This document shows positions 22,501 through 31,126 of a DNA stretch of 64,000 bases, one piece after another. A program made the translations under genes and the position numbers. The notes under the pieces are model-generated. The model did no database searches. It had not been told where the DNA came from and worked only from the letters and a program-made list of their open reading frames with translations. The stretch covers positions 248,001-312,000 of the forward strand of contig JACRMN010000012.1 of NCBI GenBank assembly GCA_016214955.1, in the 5' to 3' direction. This stretch comes from Deltaproteobacteria bacterium. Its GTDB lineage: Bacteria > Myxococcota > Myxococcia > Myxococcales > Anaeromyxobacteraceae. Every line of letters starts with the position of its first letter. Positions within the stretch are counted from its first letter, which is position 1.

Positions 22501-23883
22501 GTGGCGAAGACCAGGCTGCTCCTGCTCGCGGCCGCCGCGCTGGCGGCCGGCACCGCGCGCGCCGAGGACCTGCCGGCGGCCGCCCGCCGCGTCGCCGACT
22601 CGCTGGGGACGGCGCTGACCGCCAGCCCGGAGCGCAGCAGCGTCAAGACGGTGGGCGTGCTCCGCTTCGGCGAGAGCGGCGTGCCCGCCGGGCTGGGCCT
22701 CCAGGCGGCGGAGCAGCTCGGCGCCCGCCTCTCGCTCGTGGCGCGGGTGAAGGTGCTCGACCCGGGCGCGCTCCAGGCGGTGCTCGGGGAGCAGCGGCTC
22801 CGGGCCCTGCTCGACGGGGCGCGCCCCGAGGATTCCGACCTGGCGCGCGCCGGCGCGCAGGCGCTGGTGGCCGGCGAGGTGGCGGCCGAGGGCGACCGGC
22901 TGCGGCTCAAGGCCCGGCTCCTGCTGGTGGGCGGGCGGCTGCTCGGCACGGGCCAGGCCGCCGCCGATCGGCCCCGCGCCGCCGCTCCCGCTCCGGCGGC
23001 CGCGGCGCCGCTCGCCGCCTCCGAGTCGGCCTCGGTGGAGGTGGCGGTGCGCCGCCTGGCCGATGGCCTGGCCGGCGGCTTCGCCCGGCTCCCGGGGAGC
23101 GCCCGCTACCGCCGGCTGGCGGTGCTCACCTTCGCCGAGGTCGGCGACGGCGCCCAGCAGCGGAAGCTGGGCACCATCGTGGCCGCCGAGGTGGCCACGG
23201 TGCTGCGCCGCGACCACGGCCTGCTGCTGGTCGAGCGCGAGCGGCTGGGCCAGGTGCTGGGCGAACTGCGGCTGCAGCAGATGGTGAGCCCCGACGCCGG
23301 CCAAGCCGGCAAGATCGGCCAGCTCGCCGACGCCCAGGCGCTGGTCATCGGCTCGGTGGCCGAGGCCGGCGACCGCTACCTCATCACCTCCCGCATCGTG
23401 GCCACGCAGTCGGGCGAGGCCCTGGCCGCGGAGTCGGCCTCGGTGCCGGCCGCCGGGCTGGTGGCGGTGGCCAGCGAGGCGGTGGTGCTGCGCTCGCGGG
23501 GGGACGCCGCCTTCCGCTCGCTGCTCGTCCCCGGCCTGGGCCAGTTCTACAACCGGCAGCCGGCCAAGGGCTGGCTCTTCGCCGGCAGCGCCCTGGGCCT
23601 GGGTGGCGCGGCGCTGGGCTACCACCTGGCCAGCACCAGCAGCTACGACGGCTACAAGAAGGCCGGCTCCTCGGCCGAGGCGGCGCGGCTCTACGACGAG
23701 TCCCAGAGCCGGGCCACCACCCGCAACTGGCTGCTGGTGGGGCTGGGGGCGGTGTGGCTGGTCAACGTGGTGGACGCCTACGCCTCGGGCGTGGACGGGC
23801 AGGCGATGCTGGGCGGCAAGGTGGCCGCCGCCCCGGTCCCGCTGGCCGGCGGGGGCGGGCTGGCCCTGGCGGGCAGCTTCTAG
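22501..23883 (+). CDS. Secreted CsgG/FlgO-like protein with C-terminal membrane region
   Basis: The GTG at 22501 sits behind GGAGGGGATTCC and gives 460 residues. Residues 1-20 are a signal peptide (LLLLAAAALAAGTARA). Two similar alpha/beta units follow (VGVLRFGESGVPAGLGLQAA; later LAVLTFAEVGDGAQQRKLG). Each ends in a predicted Rossmann-like strand with a GxxAEAGD-type turn, as in CsgG/FlgO-type proteins. The C-terminal 120 residues (LLVPGLGQFYNRQPAKGWLF) match the DUF5683-like pattern with two membrane helices. The divergent lipoprotein gene shares a 96-bp regulatory gap, so the two may form a surface-export or assembly pair. That partnership is inferred. Confidence 0.72.
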   Translation: MAKTRLLLLAAAALAAGTARAEDLPAAARRVADSLGTALTASPERSSVKTVGVLRFGESGVPAGLGLQAAEQLGARLSLVARVKVLDPGALQAVLGEQRLRALLDGARPEDSDLARAGAQALVAGEVAAEGDRLRLKARLLLVGGRLLGTGQAAADRPRAAAPAPAAAAPLAASESASVEVAVRRLADGLAGGFARLPGSARYRRLAVLTFAEVGDGAQQRKLGTIVAAEVATVLRRDHGLLLVERERLGQVLGELRLQQMVSPDAGQAGKIGQLADAQALVIGSVAEAGDRYLITSRIVATQSGEALAAESASVPAAGLVAVASEAVVLRSRGDAAFRSLLVPGLGQFYNRQPAKGWLFAGSALGLGGAALGYHLASTSSYDGYKKAGSSAEAARLYDESQSRATTRNWLLVGLGAVWLVNVVDAYASGVDGQAMLGGKVAAAPVPLAGGGGLALAGSF

Positions 23884-23893
23884 GCGGGTTCGC

Positions 23894-24928
23894 TCAGCCC
23901 TCCGGGCCGAACTTCCGCTCCGCCTGCCTCCTCAGGTCGAGCGTGGCCACCGCCGCCTCCAGCCGGCTGCCGACCGCCGGCTCGAGCGCGCCGAAGGCCA
24001 GGTGGGCGTGGCACCCGCCCGAGGGCAGCGGCTCCACCCACAGGAGGTCGGCCCGCACCTTCTCGAAGCGCGCGCCGCCGGCGCTGAAGGAGAGGAAGAA
24101 GTGCTCCCCCGGGGACACCCGGGCGCGCGTCGCCACCAGCGCCCCGCCGTTCGAGAGATCGACGAGCTCGCCGAGCAGCGCCGCCTCCTCCTCGCCGGCG
24201 CCGCCGGGCGCGAGGCGGGTGAGCCCCACGCCGGTGTGCACCGGCACCCGCACCGCCGCCCGGGCCTGGATGCGCTCCGGCGCCTCGTCGTGCTGCAGCT
24301 GCACGATGAAGCCGTCGGGCGAGGCCTGCTCCACCGAGCGGACCTGGCAGCGGAGCTGGTAGCGCGCCTCGCGTCCGCGCGAGAGGGCCACGCTGGCGGT
24401 GTCGCCGGGGGCGAGGTGCGGGTCGCCCTGCAGGGCCACCGCCAGCACCTCCTCGGTGACCGCCGTCACCCGCGCCGGCAGCGCGCCCACCGCCAGGAGC
24501 GCGCCCGGGTGCAGCTCGCGGCTGGAGAGGAGCGGGGCGCTCTGCGGCACCAGGTCGAAGAAGGCGTGGCGCAGCCGGTGGACGAGCGGCGGCGTCCCGG
24601 CCTGCCCGGGCCGCTGCAGCGCCCGCGCGGTGGCCCGCTCGAACTCCTCGCGCCGCTCCACCACCGAGAGCGGATCGGTGCCGGCCTCGTCCGCGATCTC
24701 CTCCACCTGCCGCCGGTCCGCCCGGCCGAGGCCCCGCTCGTCGAGCAGCGCCCGGAAGCGGCGGGCCCGCGCGATGCGGCGGCGCAGCGGGCGGGAGAAG
24801 AAGAGGAGCAGGAGGAAGAGGACGAGCGCCAGCAGGCCGAGCTCGACGTCGCGGGCCAGCTCCACCTTGGGGCGGAACGCCCTTCCCAGCGACTCGAAGA
24901 ACCTCAGCACGGGGTCGGCATCGGCCAT
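23894..24928 (-). CDS. PilZ-domain protein with N-terminal membrane helix
   Basis: The internal ATG at 24928 (MADADPVLRFFESLG) is chosen over 25027 because the upstream part is low-complexity; it gives 344 residues. A strong membrane helix (LGLLALVLFLLLLFF) lies at about residues 30-46. A YcgR-N-like middle domain is followed by a C-terminal PilZ barrel (RVPVHTGVGLTRL ... LVDLSNGGALVATRARV). PilZ proteins bind c-di-GMP, and the diguanylate cyclase at 56991 is one possible source. It likely modulates motility or exopolysaccharide at the membrane. It is convergent with the preceding gene, with stops 10 bp apart. Confidence 0.78.
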   Translation of the reverse strand: MADADPVLRFFESLGRAFRPKVELARDVELGLLALVLFLLLLFFSRPLRRRIARARRFRALLDERGLGRADRRQVEEIADEAGTDPLSVVERREEFERATARALQRPGQAGTPPLVHRLRHAFFDLVPQSAPLLSSRELHPGALLAVGALPARVTAVTEEVLAVALQGDPHLAPGDTASVALSRGREARYQLRCQVRSVEQASPDGFIVQLQHDEAPERIQARAAVRVPVHTGVGLTRLAPGGAGEEEAALLGELVDLSNGGALVATRARVSPGEHFFLSFSAGGARFEKVRADLLWVEPLPSGGCHAHLAFGALEPAVGSRLEAAVATLDLRRQAERKFGPEG

Positions 24929-25053
24929 GCGCACCCCTCCCCCCCATCGTACCCTCGGCACCCCGGCGCGTCCGGGCCTGCGGTCCCGCGCCTCGGGTGC
25001 GGCGCGACCCCGCCAGGAGCCGCTCATGCGCCTCGCTCGCGACTCGGGACTCG

Positions 25054-25180
25054 GTGCCGGACGGACTCGGGCGGACTCGGTGCCGGACGGTGAGGGGACT
25101 CGGTGCCGGACGGTGAGGGGACTCGGTGCCGGACGGTGAGGGGACTCGGTGCCGGACGGTGAGGGGACTCAGTGCCGGAT
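25054..25180. repeat. Tandem array of a 23-bp unit with core GTGCCGGAC
   Basis: The unit GTGAGGGGACTCGGTGCCGGACG repeats at exact 23-bp steps, with cores starting at 25080, 25103, 25126, 25149 and 25172. An earlier core starts at 25054 and the last copy is degenerate (GTGCCGGAT). The core equals that of the arrays around the split transposase, although the flanking bases differ. The unit has no spacers, so it is not a CRISPR. Confidence 0.75.
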
Positions 25181-25252
25181 GGTGCAGGCGCCCCCCCCCA
25201 TCGGAACCATAGTTCCTGGCCCATCGCGTCATAATTCCTGAGGAAACGGCCC

Positions 25253-25281
25253 TTGCCGGGTTCCTCCGTCCTTGTCAGAAT
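25253..25281 (+). promoter_or_regulatory. Predicted sigma-70-type promoter of the carboxylase operon
   Basis: TTGCCG (25253-25258) and CAGAAT (25276-25281) are separated by exactly 17 bp, in the AT-richer stretch upstream of the carboxyltransferase gene. A small palindrome TTCCT-G-AGGAA (25235-25245) just upstream could be an operator. The mRNA leader would be about 105 nt. Confidence 0.45.
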
Positions 25282-25395
25282 CGCGCCCCTTTTCAGGCCC
25301 ATCACCCCGGACGGCCGATCGCCACCCAAGGCGGACCGGGGGCAACAGAGCACGCTTCGAGCGCGGCCCCCAGCGAGCCGCGGAGGAACGAGCCC

Positions 25396-27120
25396 ATGTC
25401 GACGAAGGCGCTGAAGCCCATTCTCCAGAACCCCCTCGATCCGCCGGAGAAGGTGGAGTTCAACATCCCCGGTGAGATCCAGCGCGCCACCGGCGGCTAC
25501 GAGGAGGCGATGAAGGAGGGCTGGGACCTCATCCAGCGCCCCATCCGCTCCATCCCCGTCGACCAGATCGAGAAGCAGCACGCCAAGAAGCGCATGACCG
25601 TGTGGGAGCGCATGCGGGTGCTCTCCTCGAAGGACCCCATCGTCCTCTACCAGAACTGGGGCAAGAACCTGGACGGCGCCTCGCTGGTGACGGCGGTGCT
25701 CAACATCGGCGGCCGCGACGTGGCCTGCTACGGCCACGACTTCACGGTGCGCGCCGGCTCGATGGACGCCACCAACGGCTCGAAGCTGGCGCGCCTCTTC
25801 CGCCTCGCCGGCGAGAAGGGCATCCCGCTCATCGGCATGAACGACTCGGCCGGCGCCTTCGTGCCCGCCGGCGTCGGCGGCCTCGACGGCTACGCCGAGG
25901 CCTTCACCGCGCTCCGAAAGATCAGCGGCGTGGTGCCCTCCATCATGTGCATGTTCGGCTTCAACGCCGGCGGCGGCTCCTACCTGCCGCGCCAGGGCTC
26001 GTTCGTCATCCAGCCCAACGACACCTTCTTCGGCCTCACCGGCCCGGGCGTGGTGAAGTCGGTGCTGGGCGAGGACATCACCCCCGAGGAGCTGGGCGGC
26101 CCCAAGGTGCACGGGGCCTCGGGCGTGGCCGACCTCACGGTGCAGGACGAGCTGGCGGCGCTGCGCCAGGCGGTGCGGCTCCTCGGCTACATCCCCAACA
26201 ACAACTCCGAGCTCGCGCCCTACCAGGAGACCAGCGACCCGCTGGACCGCAAGACCTGGGAGATCAACACCCTGCTGAAGAAGGCCTTCAACTCCCCGAC
26301 GGGCTTCAACACCCCGTTCGACGTCTCCATCATCATCCAGCAGGTCTGCGACTACGGCGACTACTTCGAGCTGCAGCCCGAGCGCGCCCGCGAGGTGCTC
26401 ACCGCCTTCGGCCGGGTCGGCGGCCACGTGGTCGGCTTCGTCGCCAACAACAGCGCCGTGGCCTCCGGCCAGATCGACTGCGACTCGGCCCTGAAGATCG
26501 CCAGGTTCGTGCGCTTCTGCAACGTCTACAACATCCCCATCATCTTCATGGAGGACACCACCGGCTTCCTGCCCGGCCGGGAGCAGGAGGCGCGCGGCAT
26601 CGTGCAGGCGGGCCGCTCGATGCTCGACGCCATCGTCGACGTCCGCACCCCGCGCATCCTGCTCATCCTCCGCAACGCCTTCGGCGGCGCCTACGCCTCG
26701 TACAACAACTACCCCACCGGCGCCGACCTGGTGCTGGCGCTGCCCACCACCCGCCTGGCGGTGATGGGCCCGGCCGGCAAGGAGTTCATCTACAAGGACG
26801 AGCTCCGCAAGGCCCGCGCCACCGCCGCCGAGATGGTGAAGAAGGGCACCGCCGACCGCACCGCCGCCGGGGCCGGCGCCGACGCCGCCCGCAAGGACGC
26901 GGAGAAGGAGGCCGCCGAGTGGCTCAAGGGCCAGGAGGCAGCCCTCAACCGCCGCTACGAGAAGGAGCTCATGAACCCGAAGGAGGGCCTGGCCCTCGGC
27001 TCCATCTCCTCCATCGTCATGCCCACCGACCTGCGCGAGGTGCTGGGCAAGAACCTCCACTTCCTGCTCCGCCACTACAAGCCGGCCCCCATGACCGGCC
27101 CGCAGCGCGAGTTCCACTAG
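25396..27120 (+). CDS. Carboxyltransferase subunit of a biotin-dependent acyl-CoA carboxylase
   Basis: This 574-residue protein has the two crotonase-like halves of the family: N-lobe [20 protein letters not shown]-lobe [19 protein letters not shown]. The oxyanion-hole glycines are [10 protein letters not shown]. It carries an Ala/Lys-rich insert ([20 protein letters not shown]) near residue 480, and its [11 protein letters not shown] loop differs from the usual NDSGGARIQEG. It transfers the carboxyl group from biotin to an acyl-CoA. The biotin carboxylase/carrier gene is 45 bp downstream, so the two make a complete enzyme. The substrate (acetyl-, propionyl- or another acyl-CoA) cannot be told from sequence; a GcdA-like decarboxylase role is a weaker possibility. 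Confidence 0.85.
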   Translation: MSTKALKPILQNPLDPPEKVEFNIPGEIQRATGGYEEAMKEGWDLIQRPIRSIPVDQIEKQHAKKRMTVWERMRVLSSKDPIVLYQNWGKNLDGASLVTAVLNIGGRDVACYGHDFTVRAGSMDATNGSKLARLFRLAGEKGIPLIGMNDSAGAFVPAGVGGLDGYAEAFTALRKISGVVPSIMCMFGFNAGGGSYLPRQGSFVIQPNDTFFGLTGPGVVKSVLGEDITPEELGGPKVHGASGVADLTVQDELAALRQAVRLLGYIPNNNSELAPYQETSDPLDRKTWEINTLLKKAFNSPTGFNTPFDVSIIIQQVCDYGDYFELQPERAREVLTAFGRVGGHVVGFVANNSAVASGQIDCDSALKIARFVRFCNVYNIPIIFMEDTTGFLPGREQEARGIVQAGRSMLDAIVDVRTPRILLILRNAFGGAYASYNNYPTGADLVLALPTTRLAVMGPAGKEFIYKDELRKARATAAEMVKKGTADRTAAGAGADAARKDAEKEAAEWLKGQEAALNRRYEKELMNPKEGLALGSISSIVMPTDLREVLGKNLHFLLRHYKPAPMTGPQREFH

Positions 27121-27165
27121 GCCACCGGACCCACCTCGGCCCCCAAGAACCGGAGAACGACACCG

Positions 27166-30147
27166 ATGGCTTCCACCACCGACTGGTACCAGGGCAACCC
27201 GCTGACCCACCGCGATCGCCGGCTCTCGAAGTCGGCGTCCGAGTGGGTGCGGTCCTTCGCCTGCGAGGACCTGAAGCCGCTCATCGTCTGCCGCGGCCCC
27301 ATCCGCAAGGAGGCCATGGACGTCTTCGAGGAGATGGGCATCGCCCACTACGGCATCCTGCTCTCCGAGAAGGACTCCATCACCTACGCCAACGCCCTGG
27401 CCCCCGAGCTGCGCCAGCTCACCGACACCAGCCGGGTCCACCGCGTGCCCGACTACACCGGCGCCTCCAAGGAGGAGCGCGTCGAGCGGATGAACCAGAT
27501 CGTCCAGATCGCCAGGGACAACGGCTACGACTCGGTCTTCGCCGGCTACGGCTTCATGGCCGAGGACGAGGAGTTCGTGGCCACCGTCGAGCGGGCCGGC
27601 CTCAAGTTCATCGGCCCCAACTCGGTGACCCAGGCCCGCGCCGGCAAGAAGGACGAGGCCAAGCGCACCGCCCTGGAGGTGAAGGTCTCCACCACCCCCG
27701 GCATCAACAACGTCACCGCCCGCACGCTGGTGGCCAAGCACGGGACCCGCGAGGCGCTGCTGGCGCTGGCCAGGGCCGAGGGGCTGACGCTCGACGCCAA
27801 GGTGTCCGGCGACCCGAAGCTCTCCCTCGAGGACCTGGCCGACCAGATCCTCATGGCCTCCTACGCCAGGGGCAAGGACCTCTACACCATCGAGGAGCTC
27901 GGGGCCCAGGTGCAGAAGGAGGTCACCGAGATGTTCCGGCAGCACCCGCAGAGCCGGGTGCGCCTCAAGGCCATCGGCGGCGGCGGCGGCAAGGGCCAGC
28001 GCATCCTCGGCCAGGCCCTGCTCACCGGCAAGAAGGGGGACGAGAAGCTCATCCAGGAGGCGGCCGCCGAGGCCCCGGCCCTGACCCGCGAGGTGCTCAA
28101 CGAGGTCAAGGCCACCGGCGTCGGCGACAACAAGAACGTCCTCATCGAGCTCAACATCGAGCAGACCCGCCACAACGAGATCCAGCTCCTCGGCAATGGC
28201 GAGTGGTGCGTCTCGCTGGGCGGCCGCGACTGCTCGCTGCAGATGCACGAGCAGAAGCTGCTGGAGATCTCGGTCACGGTGGAGGGGCTGGCCGCCGCCA
28301 TCGCCCGGGCCGAGAAGGCCGGCAAGGCCGACGAGGCCGCCGCCCTCCGGGTGGACCTGGAGATCCTGAAGCGCATGGAGGACGACGCCGCCCGCTTCGG
28401 CCAGGCGGTGGGCCTCGACTCGGCCTCCACCTTCGAGTGCATCGTCGACAGGGACCGCTACTACTTCATGGAGGTGAACACCCGCATCCAGGTGGAGCAC
28501 CGGGTCACCGAGCTCTGCTACTCGCTCGAGTTCACCAACCCCAAGGACCCGGGCGACTCCTTCGTCGTCGAGTCGCTCGTCGAGGCCATGGCCCTCCTGG
28601 CCCGGCACAAGAAGCGGCTCCCCAGGCCCAGCCGCATCCCCCGCTTCGGCGCCTCGGCCGAGGCCCGGCTCAACGCCACCGACGCCTCGCTCTCGCCCCA
28701 CGCCGGCGGCCTGATCCGCTTCTGGTCCCGGCCCATCGAGGGCGAGATCCGCGACGACCAGGGCATCAGCCTGCCCAACCCCGACACCGGCATGTTCATG
28801 CGGTACCACGTGGCCGGCGCCTACGACTCCAACATCGCCCTCCTGCTCACCAAGGGCGACGACCGGCTGGCCAGCTACCACCACCTCTCGCGGGTGCTGA
28901 CCAAGACCAGCCTGCGCGGCGTGAACCTGGCCACCAACCTGGAGTTTCACTACGGCCTGGTGAACTGGTTCATCGGCCAGAACGTGATGGCCAAGCCCAC
29001 CACCCGCTTCGTGGTCCCCTACCTGACGCTGGTGGGCATGCTCAAGGACGAGGCCAACAAGTTCGACTCGGCCTGGGCCTTCGCCGAGCTCAAGAAAAAC
29101 TACGTCGCCCAGATCACCGCCGACTCGGGCGGCGACCCGGCGGTGGCCAAGGCCATGGGCGAGGTCATCGACCGCAAGGCCACGCTGCTGCTCCGCGTGG
29201 TGGATCGCCTCCTCGAGGACCCGCACCTGCTGGCCGGCTGGCTCTCCCTCAACCGGAAGAACTACCGGATCGAGAACGGCCACGTGGTCTGGCTGCGCAA
29301 CCCGCTGGGCGTGCTCAACGACACCTACGAGTACCTCAACATGGCCTACGACCCGCAGGCGCCCGCGGCCGAGGTCATCTGGCAGCACGACGCCGAGCTG
29401 CTGGCCCGCTCCATCCGCTTCTACGTGGGGCTGCGCAAGACCTTCGGGCTGGAGCGCTGGGAGTTCCACAAGCTCGACCGGATCCTGAAGAACGAGGCGC
29501 CGCAGGGCGGCTACGACGCCGCCACCTGGGAGAAGATCCGCGCCGCCCACCTCGGCTACGAGGCCGGCAACGAGCTCATCGGCGTGCTCTACATGATCGC
29601 CGACAAGGTGAAGTTCTTCGACTTCAAGGTGGAGCCCAACCTCGAGGTCACCATCCCGGCGCACCTCCACGACCCGGAGCTGCAGGCCCGCATGAAGAAG
29701 GTGCTGGTCCCGCCGCCCTCCACCAAGGCCGACGAGCTGGTGACTCCGTTCGGCGGCATGTTCTACAGGCAGGAGGCGCCGGGCCGGCCGCCCTTCATCT
29801 CCGAGGGGCAGCACTTCGACAAGGGGCAGCCGCTCTACATCATCGAGGTCATGAAGATGTTCAACACCGTCCGGGCGCCCTTCGCCGGAACGGTGGACAA
29901 GGTCCTCATGACCGGTGGCGACGGCACCGTGGTGCAGAAGGGCCAGCCGCTCTTCAAGATCACGCCCGACGAGAAGTTCGTGCCCGTCGACCCCAAGGAG
30001 ATCCAGAAGGAGAAGCGCGCCCGCACCACCGAGCACCTGAAGGCGGTGGTCATGGGGCCGTACACCAAGCGGTACGACCCGGTGGCGCCGCAACCGTCGG
30101 ACCGGTACGGCTTCGGCACCGCCGGCGACTACGTCGCCGCGGTGTAG
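27166..30147 (+). CDS. Biotin carboxylase fused to a biotin carrier domain, unusually long
   Basis: The 993-residue protein starts with a diverged biotin carboxylase. GYGFMAEDEEF stands in the usual GYGFLSEN position, KAIGGGGGKGQRIL is the ATP-grasp glycine loop and MEVNTRIQVEHRVTE the catalytic motif. Between the N-domain and the glycine loop lies about 80 residues, clearly longer than in normal enzymes (~430 to 450 residues in total). After a middle domain of about 300 residues comes a biotinyl domain with EVMKMFN, where Lys897 would carry biotin. Paired with the upstream carboxyltransferase it forms an acyl-CoA carboxylase in which the carrier is fused to the carboxylase. The long middle part may be the BT domain that holds the two proteins together. 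Confidence 0.86.
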   Translation: MASTTDWYQGNPLTHRDRRLSKSASEWVRSFACEDLKPLIVCRGPIRKEAMDVFEEMGIAHYGILLSEKDSITYANALAPELRQLTDTSRVHRVPDYTGASKEERVERMNQIVQIARDNGYDSVFAGYGFMAEDEEFVATVERAGLKFIGPNSVTQARAGKKDEAKRTALEVKVSTTPGINNVTARTLVAKHGTREALLALARAEGLTLDAKVSGDPKLSLEDLADQILMASYARGKDLYTIEELGAQVQKEVTEMFRQHPQSRVRLKAIGGGGGKGQRILGQALLTGKKGDEKLIQEAAAEAPALTREVLNEVKATGVGDNKNVLIELNIEQTRHNEIQLLGNGEWCVSLGGRDCSLQMHEQKLLEISVTVEGLAAAIARAEKAGKADEAAALRVDLEILKRMEDDAARFGQAVGLDSASTFECIVDRDRYYFMEVNTRIQVEHRVTELCYSLEFTNPKDPGDSFVVESLVEAMALLARHKKRLPRPSRIPRFGASAEARLNATDASLSPHAGGLIRFWSRPIEGEIRDDQGISLPNPDTGMFMRYHVAGAYDSNIALLLTKGDDRLASYHHLSRVLTKTSLRGVNLATNLEFHYGLVNWFIGQNVMAKPTTRFVVPYLTLVGMLKDEANKFDSAWAFAELKKNYVAQITADSGGDPAVAKAMGEVIDRKATLLLRVVDRLLEDPHLLAGWLSLNRKNYRIENGHVVWLRNPLGVLNDTYEYLNMAYDPQAPAAEVIWQHDAELLARSIRFYVGLRKTFGLERWEFHKLDRILKNEAPQGGYDAATWEKIRAAHLGYEAGNELIGVLYMIADKVKFFDFKVEPNLEVTIPAHLHDPELQARMKKVLVPPPSTKADELVTPFGGMFYRQEAPGRPPFISEGQHFDKGQPLYIIEVMKMFNTVRAPFAGTVDKVLMTGGDGTVVQKGQPLFKITPDEKFVPVDPKEIQKEKRARTTEHLKAVVMGPYTKRYDPVAPQPSDRYGFGTAGDYVAAV

Positions 30148-30211
30148 CGGGGCGGTCCCCGCCCGGGCCGCTGGCTCCGGGCGGACGGCGTTGTAGGCTC
30201 GCCGGCCTCGA

Positions 30212-31069
30212 ATGCGCGAGCCCGAGGACCTGGAGATGGCGGCGGCCGGCGGTGTGACCCTCGCCGGCCGCCTCTTCTCGCCCGCCGGCCCGGCCCGCGG
30301 GGCGGTGCTGCTGGCTCCCGCCATGGGCGTGGCCCAGACCTGGTACGAGCCGCTGGGAAGCTGGCTGGCGGGGAAGGGCTTCCTGGCCCTCACCTTCGAC
30401 CTGCGGGGCATCGGCCGCTCGCGCCGCCGCCCGCTCAAGGAGGAGCGGGCCGACCTCCTCACCTGGGCCGGCGACATGGGGACGGCCTTCGCGGCCCTCG
30501 CCGAGCGGGCCCGGGGCCTGCCCCTCACCTGGGTGGGCCACAGCCTCGGCGGCCAGCTCCTGCCCTTCGCGGCCGGGTCGGAGCGGGCCGCCCGGGTGGT
30601 GACGGTGGCCTCCGGCAGCGGCTACTGGCGGGAGAACGCGCCGGAGCTCCGCCGCAAGGTCTGGCTCCTCTGGTGGGTGGCGGTGCCGGTCAGCACCGCG
30701 CTCCTCGGCTGGTACCCGGGCCGGGCGCTGCGCATGGTCGGCGACCTTCCAGCCGGCGCCATGCGGCAGTGGCGCCGCTGGTGCCTCCACCCGGAGTACG
30801 CGGTGGGCGCCGAGGGCGAGCGGGCGCGCGCCGCCTACGCCGCCGTCCGCACCCCCATCACCTCGATCTCCTTCGCCGACGACGAGTACATGTCGGCCCG
30901 CAACATCGGGGCGCTGCACGAGCAGTACACAGGCGCCCCGCGCCGCATGCTGCGCTTCGCCCCCGCCGACCTGAAGGTGAAGCGGGTGGGCCACTTCGGC
31001 TTCTTCCTGCCCCGCCACGCACCGCTCTGGGAGGAGCTCCTGCTGCCGGAGCTCGCCCACGTGGGGTAG
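30212..31069 (+). CDS. Alpha/beta-hydrolase
   Basis: This 285-residue serine hydrolase has the oxyanion loop APAMGV, strand FDLRGIGRS, nucleophile elbow GHSLGG (Ser near residue 112) and a late histidine in KRVGHFGFFLP. A cap with aromatic residues (WWVAVPVSTALLGWY) sits between core strands. An in-frame ATG at 30236, behind GAGGACCTGGAG, would shorten it by eight residues. It lies 64 bp behind the carboxylase operon on the same strand and could be a thioesterase or lipase for short acyl esters. The substrate is unknown. Confidence 0.82.
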   Translation: MREPEDLEMAAAGGVTLAGRLFSPAGPARGAVLLAPAMGVAQTWYEPLGSWLAGKGFLALTFDLRGIGRSRRRPLKEERADLLTWAGDMGTAFAALAERARGLPLTWVGHSLGGQLLPFAAGSERAARVVTVASGSGYWRENAPELRRKVWLLWWVAVPVSTALLGWYPGRALRMVGDLPAGAMRQWRRWCLHPEYAVGAEGERARAAYAAVRTPITSISFADDEYMSARNIGALHEQYTGAPRRMLRFAPADLKVKRVGHFGFFLPRHAPLWEELLLPELAHVG

Positions 31070-31126
31070 CCGCTTTCCGCCGCCGGCCGGATGCGGTGGA
31101 ATGGGCCTTCACGGGGAGGAGGGGCG

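Noticed and set aside
25054-25180. Possible CRISPR array
   Set aside because: Units repeat every 23 bp without unique spacers, and no cas genes are near.
25024-30528. 1834-codon minus-strand frame opposite the carboxylase operon
   Set aside because: It contains only Leu/Gly/Val/His-rich shadow sequence, while the plus strand encodes clear enzyme motifs.
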